Below are positions 1 to 9,261 of a stretch of DNA of 64,000 nt, piece after piece. Both the position numbers and the translations under genes were made by a program. This DNA is from Shewanella xiamenensis (GTDB taxonomy: Bacteria > Pseudomonadota > Gammaproteobacteria > Enterobacterales > Shewanellaceae). The DNA is taken from the NCBI RefSeq assembly GCF_014647135.1, contig NZ_BMOP01000009.1, positions 1 through 64,000 of the forward strand, in the 5' to 3' direction. Numbering within the stretch: the stretch's first letter is position 1; each line of letters starts with the position of its first letter. The notes under the pieces are model-generated. The model worked only from the letters and a program-made list of their open reading frames with translations, made no database searches and was not told the origin of the DNA.

Positions 1-335
1 CATATGGAGAACCAGCGACTTCAAGAGGTTTGAATTTCACATATGGAGAACCAGCGACTTCAAGAGGTTTGAATTTCACATATGGAGAACCAGCGACTTC
101 AAGAGGTTTGAATTTCACATATGGAGAGCCAGCGACTTCAAGAGGTTTGAATTTCACATATGGAGAGCCAGCGACTTCAAGAGGTTTGAATTTCACATAT
201 GGAGAACCAGCGACTTCGAGAGGTTTGAATTTCACATATGGAGAACCAGCGACTTCAAGAGGTTTGAATTTCACATATGGAGAACCAGCGACTTCAAGAG
301 GTTTGAATTTCACATATGGAGAACCTGTGACTTCT
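1..335. repeat. 39-bp tandem repeat array
   Basis: There are eight consecutive 39-bp units beginning at 1, 40, 79, 118, 157, 196, 235 and 274, then a degenerate ninth from 313. Units differ at only a few bases (gaacc/gagcc, ttcaag/ttcgag). The near identity suggests recent expansion or homogenisation. The period is a multiple of three, so copy-number change would keep the host reading frame. Confidence 0.95.
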
Positions 336-478
336 TGATTAACTTCTTTAGTCGCTTCAGATGATACAACAGTTTGAGAGAGGCTTTTCTCTACAGTTAC
401 AGTTGTTTCAATGGCTGCGGCAGTTGTTACAAAGCCGATTGTAGATAGTAAAGCTGCTGCGGTAAGAATTCCTTTCAT
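1..478 (-). CDS. Secreted 13-residue-repeat protein, 3' end cut by window edge
   Basis: Reading the minus strand from ATG at 478 gives an open frame to the window edge. It begins with a clear Sec signal peptide (MKGILTAAALLSTIGFVTTAAA, hydrophobic core, AAA before the likely cleavage). A roughly 25-residue Thr/Val/Glu-rich linker follows, then tandem copies of PLEVAGSPYVKFK. Eight full 39-bp units (1-312) and one diverged unit are present, and the protein continues beyond the window. The few base differences between units are synonymous. A purine-rich GAGAGA stretch lies about 6 bases upstream of the ATG. The plus strand of the repeat is also open (NFTYGEPATSRGL), but it has no signal peptide or plausible start context, so I take the minus strand as coding. 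The protein should be exported; its function is not recognised. Repetitive exported proteins are often surface or cell-envelope components, but that is inference. Confidence 0.75.
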   Translation of the reverse strand, partial: MKGILTAAALLSTIGFVTTAAAIETTVTVEKSLSQTVVSSEATKEVNQEVTGSPYVKFKPLEVAGSPYVKFKPLEVAGSPYVKFKPLEVAGSPYVKFKPLEVAGSPYVKFKPLEVAGSPYVKFKPLEVAGSPYVKFKPLEVAGSPYVKFKPLEVAGSPY

Positions 479-587
479 CGTTTTATCTCTCAGGGTAGTT
501 GATAATATTTTATTTTTTGACACTGGATATCTATTTGCAGATGTTGTGCCAATGTTTCAAACTACTGACAGAGAGATAATTAGATGA

Positions 588-3500
588 TCAAATAATGTTG
601 TGGTGGGGCATGAATTTACTCCGGTCATCTTGCAGCAATTGAGTAAACTCGGTCTCATTAATCGCTTTGCTAAAGATATAACCTTGTATTTCTTCACAGT
701 TTAGGGCGCGTAGGATATTTAGCTGTGCTGCTTGTTCAACACCTTCTCCAACCACTGATAGTCCCATATTATGAGCAATGGTGATAATAGAATCGACCAT
801 CTTCAAATCACGATCTGACTTATCAATATCATCGACAAAGGCTTTATCGATTTTTAGCGTATGGATAGGGAATCGTTTTAAGTAAGAAAGTGACGAATAA
901 CCCGTACCAAAGTCATCTAATGCTAGATTGACACCCATTTTCGTCAGTTGCTGCATAACGGTAATGGCCATTTCCGGTTGTTTAATCACCGTCCCTTCGG
1001 TGATTTCGAGTTCAAGATGTGCAGCTGGCAATTGTGTTAATCGTAAAATAGATTCAATTCGTTGTTGCAGATCGGGCAGTGCAAACTGACGTGACGATAA
1101 ATTGACGGCGACTCTCCCTTTAAACAGACCCAGTTCACGCCATTTTTGGGCGGCAAAACAGGCTTTTCTGAGTACAATTTCGCCAATTTCAATAATGAGG
1201 CCATTTTCTTCTGCAAGAGGAATAAAATCATTCGGTGGAATAAGTCCTAAGATTGGATGATTTAATCTCACTAAGGCTTCCATTCCGGTAACATGACCAT
1301 GCTTTAGATCAACTTTAGGCTGGTAATACACCTCAAATAAATCATCTTTTAAACCTTCCCTGATAAGATTTTCAATTTCTAATTGCTTAATCGCATGTTG
1401 GTTAAGAGATTCTGAGTAGAATTGGTAACAATTACCGCCAGCCGATTTTGCATGGTACATGGCAATATCCGCCTTTCTCAGTAATGCTTGTTCACTCTGT
1501 TCATCCTCTGGATAAAGTACAATCCCGATACTTGCACCCAAAACAAGTTGCTCATTGCCTATTTCATATACAGCTTTAAAAGCTTCAATAATTCGTCCCG
1601 CAATTGCCGCGCAGGCACTTATATCAGAGGTTTTATCGAGCACAATGGCAAATTCATCTCCACCTAAACGATAGATGCTCGTGTTTTTCGGTACGGAGGA
1701 TTTTATTCTGACAGATACCAGTTTAAGTAATTGATCGCCAATTTGATGACCTAATGAGTCATTAATACGCTTAAAATTATCTAAATCGAGTACCATTAAT
1801 GCATGATTAATTTCTTTATTGACTAAGTTCCCTAATGTGACTTGTAAGTTTGAACGGTTTGGCAGGCCAGTCAGTAAATCATTGTTGGTGAGTTTTCGAA
1901 GCTCTTCTTCCTGCTGTTTACGTCTTGATATGTCGGAGAAAACACCTACATAGTGTGATAGTTCACCCGACTCATCGTAAATCGCGTCTATGGTGAGCTC
2001 CATATGGAAATGGCTTTTATCACCACGACTAGCTTCGACTTCACTCGCCCATCGACCTTGCTGCTTCAGCATACTGCGGATCTGATTTGAGAAGGACTCT
2101 GGATATAACTCAAAGGTAAGCAAGTTACCAATAAAATCAGTTCGATTTCGCTGTGAAATTCTACAACATGCTTCGTTGACCTCGACAAAACGATACTCGC
2201 TGTCGAGAATAAACATGCCTTCTGAAATATTTTCGATGGCTTTTTCGAATAGTTTTAATTGTTCTTCTTTTTGTTTAAATTGACTGATATTTTTAATAGT
2301 GCCAGTCATTCGAAGGGCATTATCTTTATCATCTCTTTCTACAATTTTGGCCCTATCTAAAATCCAGATCCAGCTATCATCTTTGCCCTTAACTCTATAT
2401 GCCGCTTCAAAGTGATCTGTCTCACCATAGAAATGTTTATTAAGTGCTTCTCTGACGCGCTCCTGATCCATGGGATGAATGTTGCTTTCTTCATCAGTAT
2501 TACCAGAACGGTGGCCATCCCTTGGAAACTCTAATGCGCCCCAAATATTCGAGCGGAAAATATTACCCGTTTCTATATCCCAGTCCCACATTTCATCGCC
2601 ACTTCCCCAGAGAGAAAGCTTTAGGCGTTCTTCACTCAGCGCAATTTGACGTTGAACCTCACGTTTACGTAAGATTGATTTTGTAACTCCAAGGAGTATG
2701 AAAATTACAATAGCTAAATAAAGTGATTTTGCTAAACTCGATAACCACCAAGGTGGTGTAACTATAACTCTTAAAACCTTTACGGGACCATTTTTTTGTG
2801 TCAACGAATCAACTGCATACACTTTAAAAAAATACTCGCCTGGAGATAAGTTAGTATAGGTTGCTGAATTTATTTTATTTGATGCGATCCATTCGTTGGA
2901 TAGACCATCCATTTTGTAATAATAAGATGTAGATGATGGCTCTGATGTTGGTGAGTTAAACGTAAGTGTGAATGGGTAATCTGAGTATTTCAGCTTTATA
3001 CTTTCTGATTTACTTATTGAACCGGTAAAATACTCTCCGTCACCCACTATTATAGAGTTAAAAACACGCAATCCAGAGATGAGCGTCTCAGGTGGAGAGG
3101 ATTTTTTTATATGTTCAATAATTATATCTTTAGATATTAAACTTAATCCATCAATACCGCCGAAGAAAATGTTTTCATTATCAACAACACCACTTCTGGT
3201 ATTATATTCATATTGACTGCCATTGTTAGTTGAAAGAATATAGCTATTATCTCCTTCAATTAAAACTATTTGACCAAGGGATGATGCAAAAATATTACCA
3301 TCTAAGGTTAATATCGAGTAAATTTCTTTATTGTCAGAGAATATTTTTTCTACTTTTTTACTATCGGGGTCATACTCCATTATTGATGTTGCAGTTCCAA
3401 ATATAATTTTGTTTTTAAATTTTGAAATGCTGTAGGTTAGTTCTTCTGATAACTTATTAAAAATACCATCGACGTAATGATATAAACCATTCTGGCTTGC

Positions 3501-4904
3501 TAAATAAATGTTAGAATCTGATATGTAAAGTGTCTCGAATATGGGATCGCTTTTATTTGTTGTAATTGTTTTATTGATAAGATTGTTTTTTATGATGATA
3601 GCCTTGCCTGAAGTGGTTCCGGCGATAATATCTTGTTCTTTATTAATCACATCAATGGTTGTTATTTGCTCGTTTTCTAGTATGTTAGTTATACTTCCAT
3701 CTTTATTTAAAAAAATTATTCCAGTTTCACTTCCAATATAAATTCCATTTTTGGTCATTACTGCATTTTTATAACCAATAATACCTGTTTGGTAAGTTTT
3801 TATTAAGTTAAGTCTATTGTCATAACATCGAAGAATACTATCGTTGGACGAAACTAGTATGTTGCCATCAAAGGTCTTGCTAATATGCCAAACATTATCT
3901 TTTATTAAATTTGTGCTTAGTATGAGGTTCTTTGACTTCCTTACTAATTCAAATCCTTGATTATTCATTCCTATTGCTAGATAATCTTTTGTTGCAAGTA
4001 AGTATGTTTTATAGCTTTTACCTTTCCCCTCACTTAGAGTGCCGATCAGGTGCGGCTCGTTATTAAGTGAGTATATTTTGTTTTCTTCTATTCCAAAAAA
4101 ATCACTTTCACTTTGACTTAAAAATGTATATTTATCATTTGAAATCTTTGTTATTCCACTATCATTGTGGCTATAAAATCCATCATTTGTTGATACGTAA
4201 AGAGTATTGTTGTACTTTTCTATATCGAGTACATTGTCAATGATCTTGACTATGCTTCCATTATTTATTTCGTATAGATTACCACTATAACTTTTTATGA
4301 ATATTTTTTTTCCTATATTTAAACTTTTCTTTACTTCAAAATATTCATTTTGGATGAATTCATAACTTATTTTTTGATTGTTTAAGTTAAGGCTAAGTAT
4401 ACCCTTATTCGTTCCTACTAAAATTTCTTTAGTCAAGTCATTGTTGGATAAACTCCATATTTCACCATTCAAATATTCATTTTTTATATTGATGCTTTTA
4501 AGTGATTCATCATATTTATCGTATATAACAAGTCCCTTGTCTGTACCGATAAGTAGCTCACCATCTTCAGTGATTAATAGGCTTCTAATGAAAGAGCTGG
4601 GTAATCCAGAAGCGCCTTCGTCAGCATAATAATGTTTAAACTCTTTCCCATCGAATCTGTTGAGTCCATTAAGTGTACCAATCCAAATGTATCCTTCATT
4701 ATCCGTAACAATGGAGGTAACGGTGCTTTGGGAAAGTCCTTCTGGTACACCAAAAGATTGTGATTGGAGAATTATTGGAGATTTATTTGAAAAGGGCGAC
4801 GCGTTTACGTCTTCGAATGCATAGATGCCAAAAAAAGCGAGCAAGACGATTTTTAAGAGTATTTTCGGCATAGTGTTGTTCTTAGTATTGTCCGAGGATG
4901 CCAT
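588..4904 (-). CDS. Propeller-PAS-GGDEF-EAL signalling protein
   Basis: This 1438-residue membrane protein is predicted to make and/or break cyclic di-GMP. An N-terminal signal/anchor segment (near KILLKIVLLAFFGIYAF) precedes about 600 residues of two-component-regulator propeller repeats (for example VTDNEGYIWIGTLNGLNRFDG). A Y_Y_Y-type domain (SYYYKMDGLSNEWI) follows, then a transmembrane helix near 715-740, two PAS/PAC domains to about 1000, a GGDEF domain with intact RLGGDEF, and a C-terminal EAL domain with MEALVRLNHP, EITEGT, DDFGTGYSSL and VVGEGVE. Both catalytic domains keep their signature residues. Architecture suggests a large periplasmic propeller sensing a ligand and signalling inward. 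Translation could start here or at a Met 11 codons downstream (4871); neither has a strong ribosome binding site. The propeller half is distinctly more AT-rich than the GGDEF-EAL half. Confidence 0.93.
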   Translation of the reverse strand: MASSDNTKNNTMPKILLKIVLLAFFGIYAFEDVNASPFSNKSPIILQSQSFGVPEGLSQSTVTSIVTDNEGYIWIGTLNGLNRFDGKEFKHYYADEGASGLPSSFIRSLLITEDGELLIGTDKGLVIYDKYDESLKSINIKNEYLNGEIWSLSNNDLTKEILVGTNKGILSLNLNNQKISYEFIQNEYFEVKKSLNIGKKIFIKSYSGNLYEINNGSIVKIIDNVLDIEKYNNTLYVSTNDGFYSHNDSGITKISNDKYTFLSQSESDFFGIEENKIYSLNNEPHLIGTLSEGKGKSYKTYLLATKDYLAIGMNNQGFELVRKSKNLILSTNLIKDNVWHISKTFDGNILVSSNDSILRCYDNRLNLIKTYQTGIIGYKNAVMTKNGIYIGSETGIIFLNKDGSITNILENEQITTIDVINKEQDIIAGTTSGKAIIIKNNLINKTITTNKSDPIFETLYISDSNIYLASQNGLYHYVDGIFNKLSEELTYSISKFKNKIIFGTATSIMEYDPDSKKVEKIFSDNKEIYSILTLDGNIFASSLGQIVLIEGDNSYILSTNNGSQYEYNTRSGVVDNENIFFGGIDGLSLISKDIIIEHIKKSSPPETLISGLRVFNSIIVGDGEYFTGSISKSESIKLKYSDYPFTLTFNSPTSEPSSTSYYYKMDGLSNEWIASNKINSATYTNLSPGEYFFKVYAVDSLTQKNGPVKVLRVIVTPPWWLSSLAKSLYLAIVIFILLGVTKSILRKREVQRQIALSEERLKLSLWGSGDEMWDWDIETGNIFRSNIWGALEFPRDGHRSGNTDEESNIHPMDQERVREALNKHFYGETDHFEAAYRVKGKDDSWIWILDRAKIVERDDKDNALRMTGTIKNISQFKQKEEQLKLFEKAIENISEGMFILDSEYRFVEVNEACCRISQRNRTDFIGNLLTFELYPESFSNQIRSMLKQQGRWASEVEASRGDKSHFHMELTIDAIYDESGELSHYVGVFSDISRRKQQEEELRKLTNNDLLTGLPNRSNLQVTLGNLVNKEINHALMVLDLDNFKRINDSLGHQIGDQLLKLVSVRIKSSVPKNTSIYRLGGDEFAIVLDKTSDISACAAIAGRIIEAFKAVYEIGNEQLVLGASIGIVLYPEDEQSEQALLRKADIAMYHAKSAGGNCYQFYSESLNQHAIKQLEIENLIREGLKDDLFEVYYQPKVDLKHGHVTGMEALVRLNHPILGLIPPNDFIPLAEENGLIIEIGEIVLRKACFAAQKWRELGLFKGRVAVNLSSRQFALPDLQQRIESILRLTQLPAAHLELEITEGTVIKQPEMAITVMQQLTKMGVNLALDDFGTGYSSLSYLKRFPIHTLKIDKAFVDDIDKSDRDLKMVDSIITIAHNMGLSVVGEGVEQAAQLNILRALNCEEIQGYIFSKAINETEFTQLLQDDRSKFMPHHNII

Positions 4905-5155
4905 GAAACAATTGTGTTACATCACTTTTCCAGAAATAGAAGCTTTTGTCAAAAGTGATAATGTAAAAATTCCTTTAAATTGCAGACAGATGGCGTTAGA
5001 TAGTGTGCAGCATTTGATCTGAGGGATGGATTGACCATGTTTTACATTAATTTTTACAACAAAGACCAGAGATACTACTGCACAAATGCATGAATGCAGC
5101 GGTTTTGTTTGTTTACAGTAAATGCTGGATTAATGATCTAGCAGCTTTTTTTAGG

Positions 5156-7945
5156 TTAAAAATTGAACTTTTCAGCGTTTTGTTTGAACAGTTTTAGATC
5201 GGTAATCATATTGTCAGATTTGAGGGCTGATTGAGATACATGCTCAGAACCGGTACTAAAAAGCACTAAGCGATCACTATGCTTCGTGCGCATTTTTTGC
5301 ATCATAAACTTGATTAAATCGGGGCGGGTGAGCTTGCTGATTTCAGCCACAACCAGTTCCCGTTGATTGAACTGATAATCTCGATTACCTACACTCACCC
5401 AATAACGTTGGCCACGAGTTTTAAGATTGGCATCATGTTCCATTACCTGGTTGATGAGTCCTTGTTTTGTGCTTTCCCATTCTTCATTCGTTATTTGCAT
5501 AACTGCATAGTTAAAGTCCGCGATAAACTCGTCGATTGCTTCCAGTAAATGCAGTGGACCCGTTGTGGGTGATTGAATATAGAAAATGAGTCCAGGATGG
5601 CGATTCAGCGGAAGGTAACCTGTGCCAACCATGTAGCCTAATTGTTTTTCAGTACGCAGTTCATGGAAGAAGGTTGAGGACATCGCGTGATTGAGTAAGC
5701 TAAACAGTGCCATTTTTTCTGGCGTTGCCCTTGCTGATTGGTAATAGACGATAATGGCGCTGTCTTGATGATCTATCGCCAGTTCTCTTAAAAGGGTGCC
5801 TTGTCCGGTTAAATTAATTAATTCACGGGTGGATTCTGCGCTAGGGCTAGAGACGAGGGACAAGATATGCTCCAGACGTTTGCCGAGTGCCTGCGCCTCT
5901 GAGACTAACCAATCGCCGTAAATTAATCCTTCTAGATAAATTTTTTCGTAAAATGCCCTTACATGGTTATGTAGATCATTTAAGGTTATATTTTCAAGTG
6001 CTTGGGCCATTCTGGCTGGTTCGTAACTGCGCTTCTGTAATGTTGCTGTCAGGCTGGTGAACAGTTGTGAAATCGGCTTAGCTTGAGCTAAATTTTGCCA
6101 ACTACGTAACAGCTGAGACTTGATTAAGGCAAACCGTTCTTCGGTGAAATTACGTTCTCTTGCTTTATGGATAAGCAAAGCTAACAGCGTCTCTTGATTC
6201 CCAGTAAAACCAGACAAATGTAGGGTGATCCCACCCTGATGGGGGTAAATGTTATAGCTAAGTCCAGCGACTTCCGCTTGGTAAGTGGGCTCAGTTAAGT
6301 AATCGAGCAGCATCTCAACGTATAAGCGGGTGAGGGCAGCATGTTTTGGGGTTTTACTCGCCTGCTCTGAATCGAGTGATAAATACATATGGCCTTTCGG
6401 GACATTAAACTCATCGTCTTTTTTATGCCAAATGCGGTATCCCGTTGATTCCGCGACAATCACAGGCACAGCGACTTCACTTTTATCGGGCCGAGCAATG
6501 GAATCTGCCACAATAAAGGGATTGGCAGCGGGCAATTGCAACTCTGGGCGAATGTGTGTGACTTGCCAACGGGCAAGGGATTCGGGCTTTATCGGTAAGA
6601 CTTGATACGGCGTATGGTACCAATTGGCTTTGCGGTCGGTCTTAACGGACTGTGCTATGAGTTGCAAGCGCATATTTTGCGGTGTCATTAAGCGCAATAG
6701 CTCAAGGGTTTCATCAATATCTAAGCCATCCATGCGATAGTCACCAAAGACTAAGTCTTCCACTTCGTAGTGATGCATATTGATGCTTAAGTGGCTGGCT
6801 AAATCGAGGGATTTCACTTGCTCCTGATAGCGAAACGCCATTTTGAGCAGATTCGCACGTTCTAAATAGCGCCAATCCTCAAGGCCTTGGTTTTTTATCA
6901 GCTCGATGTATTCAAAGCAGCTGCACACAATATCATCAATATTGGCCACGCCTTTGTCGGTCAGTTGTAGGCCTATACTGTAGTCCTTGAAGTTATAGCC
7001 ATTGACTCCGCCGCCTGCGGAGAGGTTATTCACTAAACCTTGTTCTTTAAGATACGACAGCAGGCTGCCTTTACTCTCATTGCCGAGGATATGGCTAATA
7101 TAGGTGAGCGGCTTGCGTTTGTAGTAGTGATCGATGCCAGGAAAGTTAAAACTGATACTTAAACGCTTTTGTTCCTTTAAGGGGACAATATTGATTTGCT
7201 TAAGCAGTTCGTTTTCAGAAAACAGCGGTACATCGGGATACTGTTTGACTAAGTTTAAGTTTCTGATTGTACTGAAATATTGCACTGCAAGCGCCTGAAG
7301 CTCATCTAACGGCATAGGTGCGACTAAACAGAGCGTCATTAAATTGGCGCTGTAATGGCTTTGATAAAATGCTAATAGCTCGCTTCTGACCTGCGCCTGT
7401 TCTCCGCCTAGCGTGACTAAATTGCCCACGGAAAACTTTGAAAACGGATGCTGTTGATTGACGGTTTCTTTAAGCACTTGATAGGTGCGGCGGATATCGT
7501 CCTTCAGCTTTAAACTAAATTCAGATTCAATCGCTTGGCGCTCCCTATCGACTAGGTCGAGGTCAAATTTGGGGGCGATAAAGAATTGGCTAAATCTGTC
7601 TAGGGAGTCGGCAAATACGTCGGCGTTGATCGTAAAAAAGAAATTGGTGTGCTCTGTGCCGGTCCAAGCATTGTTACTGCCGCCATGCTGATTGATAAAG
7701 GCATGATACTCGCCGGAGTCGGGGAATTTTTCCGTGCCTAAAAAGAGCATATGCTCTAAAAAATGCGCCATACCGGGTCTATCCACAGGATCATCAAAAT
7801 GTCCTACGGCCACCGCCATGGAAGCGGCGGCTTGGCTGGCGTCCAAATCTTCGACCAATAATACCCGCAGGGCATTATCTAACACGAGATAACGGTACTG
7901 ACGATGATCGTTTGGACTTTTGTAAATAGACTGAGAGGCTTGCAA
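5156..7945 (-). CDS. M16 family zinc metallopeptidase (insulinase/pitrilysin-like)
   Basis: The 929-residue protein has the inverted zinc motif HFLEH (H61, E64, H65) followed by MLFLGTEKFP, and a downstream ERQAIESEF segment expected to supply the third zinc-ligand glutamate. A second half ends with the RTEKQLGYMVGTGY signature of insulinase-like enzymes. Its length is close to that of E. coli protease III (Ptr, about 960 residues), with the full four-domain organisation. Unlike Ptr it has no signal peptide: the N terminus MQASQSIYKSPNDHRQYRY is hydrophilic, so a cytoplasmic location is likely. It probably degrades peptides inside a closed chamber. The gene is divergent from sixA with about 170 bases between them. 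Confidence 0.92.
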   Translation of the reverse strand: MQASQSIYKSPNDHRQYRYLVLDNALRVLLVEDLDASQAAASMAVAVGHFDDPVDRPGMAHFLEHMLFLGTEKFPDSGEYHAFINQHGGSNNAWTGTEHTNFFFTINADVFADSLDRFSQFFIAPKFDLDLVDRERQAIESEFSLKLKDDIRRTYQVLKETVNQQHPFSKFSVGNLVTLGGEQAQVRSELLAFYQSHYSANLMTLCLVAPMPLDELQALAVQYFSTIRNLNLVKQYPDVPLFSENELLKQINIVPLKEQKRLSISFNFPGIDHYYKRKPLTYISHILGNESKGSLLSYLKEQGLVNNLSAGGGVNGYNFKDYSIGLQLTDKGVANIDDIVCSCFEYIELIKNQGLEDWRYLERANLLKMAFRYQEQVKSLDLASHLSINMHHYEVEDLVFGDYRMDGLDIDETLELLRLMTPQNMRLQLIAQSVKTDRKANWYHTPYQVLPIKPESLARWQVTHIRPELQLPAANPFIVADSIARPDKSEVAVPVIVAESTGYRIWHKKDDEFNVPKGHMYLSLDSEQASKTPKHAALTRLYVEMLLDYLTEPTYQAEVAGLSYNIYPHQGGITLHLSGFTGNQETLLALLIHKARERNFTEERFALIKSQLLRSWQNLAQAKPISQLFTSLTATLQKRSYEPARMAQALENITLNDLHNHVRAFYEKIYLEGLIYGDWLVSEAQALGKRLEHILSLVSSPSAESTRELINLTGQGTLLRELAIDHQDSAIIVYYQSARATPEKMALFSLLNHAMSSTFFHELRTEKQLGYMVGTGYLPLNRHPGLIFYIQSPTTGPLHLLEAIDEFIADFNYAVMQITNEEWESTKQGLINQVMEHDANLKTRGQRYWVSVGNRDYQFNQRELVVAEISKLTRPDLIKFMMQKMRTKHSDRLVLFSTGSEHVSQSALKSDNMITDLKLFKQNAEKFNF

Positions 7946-8114
7946 AGAGACACTCCGGTAACGATGGCTTGTTATATATTGATAGTCTTAATGGTTTTTG
8001 GCAAATATCTCTTGTGTTTATCGACTAAAGATTAACCCTTACAAGGTTTGTTGAAATCCATTTTAGGGCTACAATTGGGATAAAACAAAAACAAGTGTGG
8101 GTAGCGAGAGAAGT

Positions 8115-8585
8115 ATGCAGCTATTTTTGATGCGACATGGTGACGCTGGATTTAATGCTCAGTCGGATAGGGACAGAACGCTTACCGATTTAGGAAGACA
8201 CCATACTGTCTTAATGAGTAACTGGTTAGCCCGAAGTGTCAGCGATTTTGATCTTGTTTTGGTCAGCCCTTATTTACGTGCGCAGCAAACGTGGCAAGAA
8301 TTGAGTCAGCATTTCCCCGAACCACGCAAATGGCTGGTCGTGGATGATTTAGTGCCTTCAGGCGATCCCGCCAATGTGGCCGCCTTAATTGTTGCCTATG
8401 CCGAGTTGTATAAGGCCGATAAAGTGCTGGTGATTTCCCATATGCCGCTCTTAGGCTATTTGGTTAGTGAGTTAGTCGCAGGTGTTGAGCCGCCCTTATT
8501 TGCCACCTCAGGAATTACTCTGATAGATAAACATGCCGAGCAGGCCTGCATTGTTTGGCAGCATGCGCCCCACAGCATTAGTTAA
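8115..8585 (+). CDS. sixA: Phosphohistidine phosphatase SixA
   Basis: Starting at ATG 8115 the protein is 156 residues and begins MQLFLMRHGDAG. This places the catalytic histidine at residue 8 in the RHG motif, as in E. coli SixA (161 residues). A GCGAGAG ribosome binding site sits 4-10 bases upstream; an in-frame GTG at 8097 would add six residues of no family resemblance. A later ISHMPLLG segment supplies the second conserved histidine of the histidine phosphatase superfamily. SixA dephosphorylates phosphohistidine on phosphocarrier or histidine-containing phosphotransfer proteins in the cytoplasm. The gene is followed by a strong terminator and is convergent with smrB. Confidence 0.92.
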   Translation: MQLFLMRHGDAGFNAQSDRDRTLTDLGRHHTVLMSNWLARSVSDFDLVLVSPYLRAQQTWQELSQHFPEPRKWLVVDDLVPSGDPANVAALIVAYAELYKADKVLVISHMPLLGYLVSELVAGVEPPLFATSGITLIDKHAEQACIVWQHAPHSIS

Positions 8586-8597
8586 TTTCTTCGATAA

Positions 8598-8632
8598 AAC
8601 AAAGGGCTCACATCAGTGGGCCCTTTGTTTTT
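8598..8632. terminator. Terminator between sixA and smrB
   Basis: A long stem (8598-8611 with 8616-8629, one G-U pair) with an ATCA loop ends in a T run. Flanking A residues on the other side make it usable from both convergent genes. Confidence 0.9.
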
Positions 8633-8650
8633 AGAGGATTAATTCGTCCA

Positions 8651-9181
8651 TTAACGTCGATGCGGCTGGTCGCCAATATCGATAAGTACTAGCAGCGCCG
8701 CATCGCCACCCCATTCTTTGGGGGCCTGATGAAAGGCTTTTACCATAGGATGTTGCACCAACCACATAGGCACCTGCTGTTTTAGTATGCCAGTGCCGTA
8801 ACCGTGCATCACACAACAACATTGGCTTTGCTGTTTTACGCAGGCTTGGATCAGCGCCGCGAGTTCGAGTTTAGCCTCGGATTGGCGGTAACCGTGTAAG
8901 TCCAGCAATAAATCCGGTTGGTAATCACCTCGTCTTAAGCGTTTAAGCTCGAGACTGTCGACACCCTCGTCGAGCCAACGCATTGGCCCCTGAACGGGCA
9001 GCAGAGGTTGATAAGTATCTGAGAAATAACTGTCAGCATGCAGTTGCTGCTCTTTCAGTTCTATTTCCTGTTTGGTTTTTAGGGGCGTGCGAAAATGCCG
9101 CTTATCTTGGTCGATAGGTTTTATCCCCTCGATCAGCGCCGAAAACATCGCCATGCCTTCTTTATCATCGTCTTTATTCAT
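8651..9181 (-). CDS. smrB: Smr-domain endonuclease SmrB
   Basis: From ATG 9181 the protein is 176 residues (MNKDDDKEGMAMF...), close to E. coli SmrB (183). It carries the Smr domain with LDLHGYRQSEA and the glycine-rich VMHGYGTGILK. Known SmrB is recruited to collided ribosomes and cleaves mRNA between them, feeding tmRNA rescue. An upstream in-frame GTG at 9244 would reach nearly to the prmB ribosome binding site, so the internal ATG is preferred although its own Shine-Dalgarno sequence is weak. The gene is divergent from prmB, the same arrangement as yfcN/prmB in E. coli. Confidence 0.9.
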   Translation of the reverse strand: MNKDDDKEGMAMFSALIEGIKPIDQDKRHFRTPLKTKQEIELKEQQLHADSYFSDTYQPLLPVQGPMRWLDEGVDSLELKRLRRGDYQPDLLLDLHGYRQSEAKLELAALIQACVKQQSQCCCVMHGYGTGILKQQVPMWLVQHPMVKAFHQAPKEWGGDAALLVLIDIGDQPHRR

Positions 9182-9261
9182 GGCGGGTATTCTATTGAAT
9201 CCTATGGTTTCTGAACAGAGTTCAGTTACAATGTTTACGAACACACAAGCGGGAGAGCGTT

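Noticed and set aside
30..338. Plus-strand open frame through the 39-bp repeats
   Set aside because: It is open only because the repeat period is a multiple of three. The minus strand has a signal peptide, a start and a continuous frame.
5120..5152. Terminator-like hairpin with T run after the M16 protease gene
   Set aside because: The T run is on the plus strand, but no plus-strand gene precedes it. In the minus direction the following T stretch is too weak.
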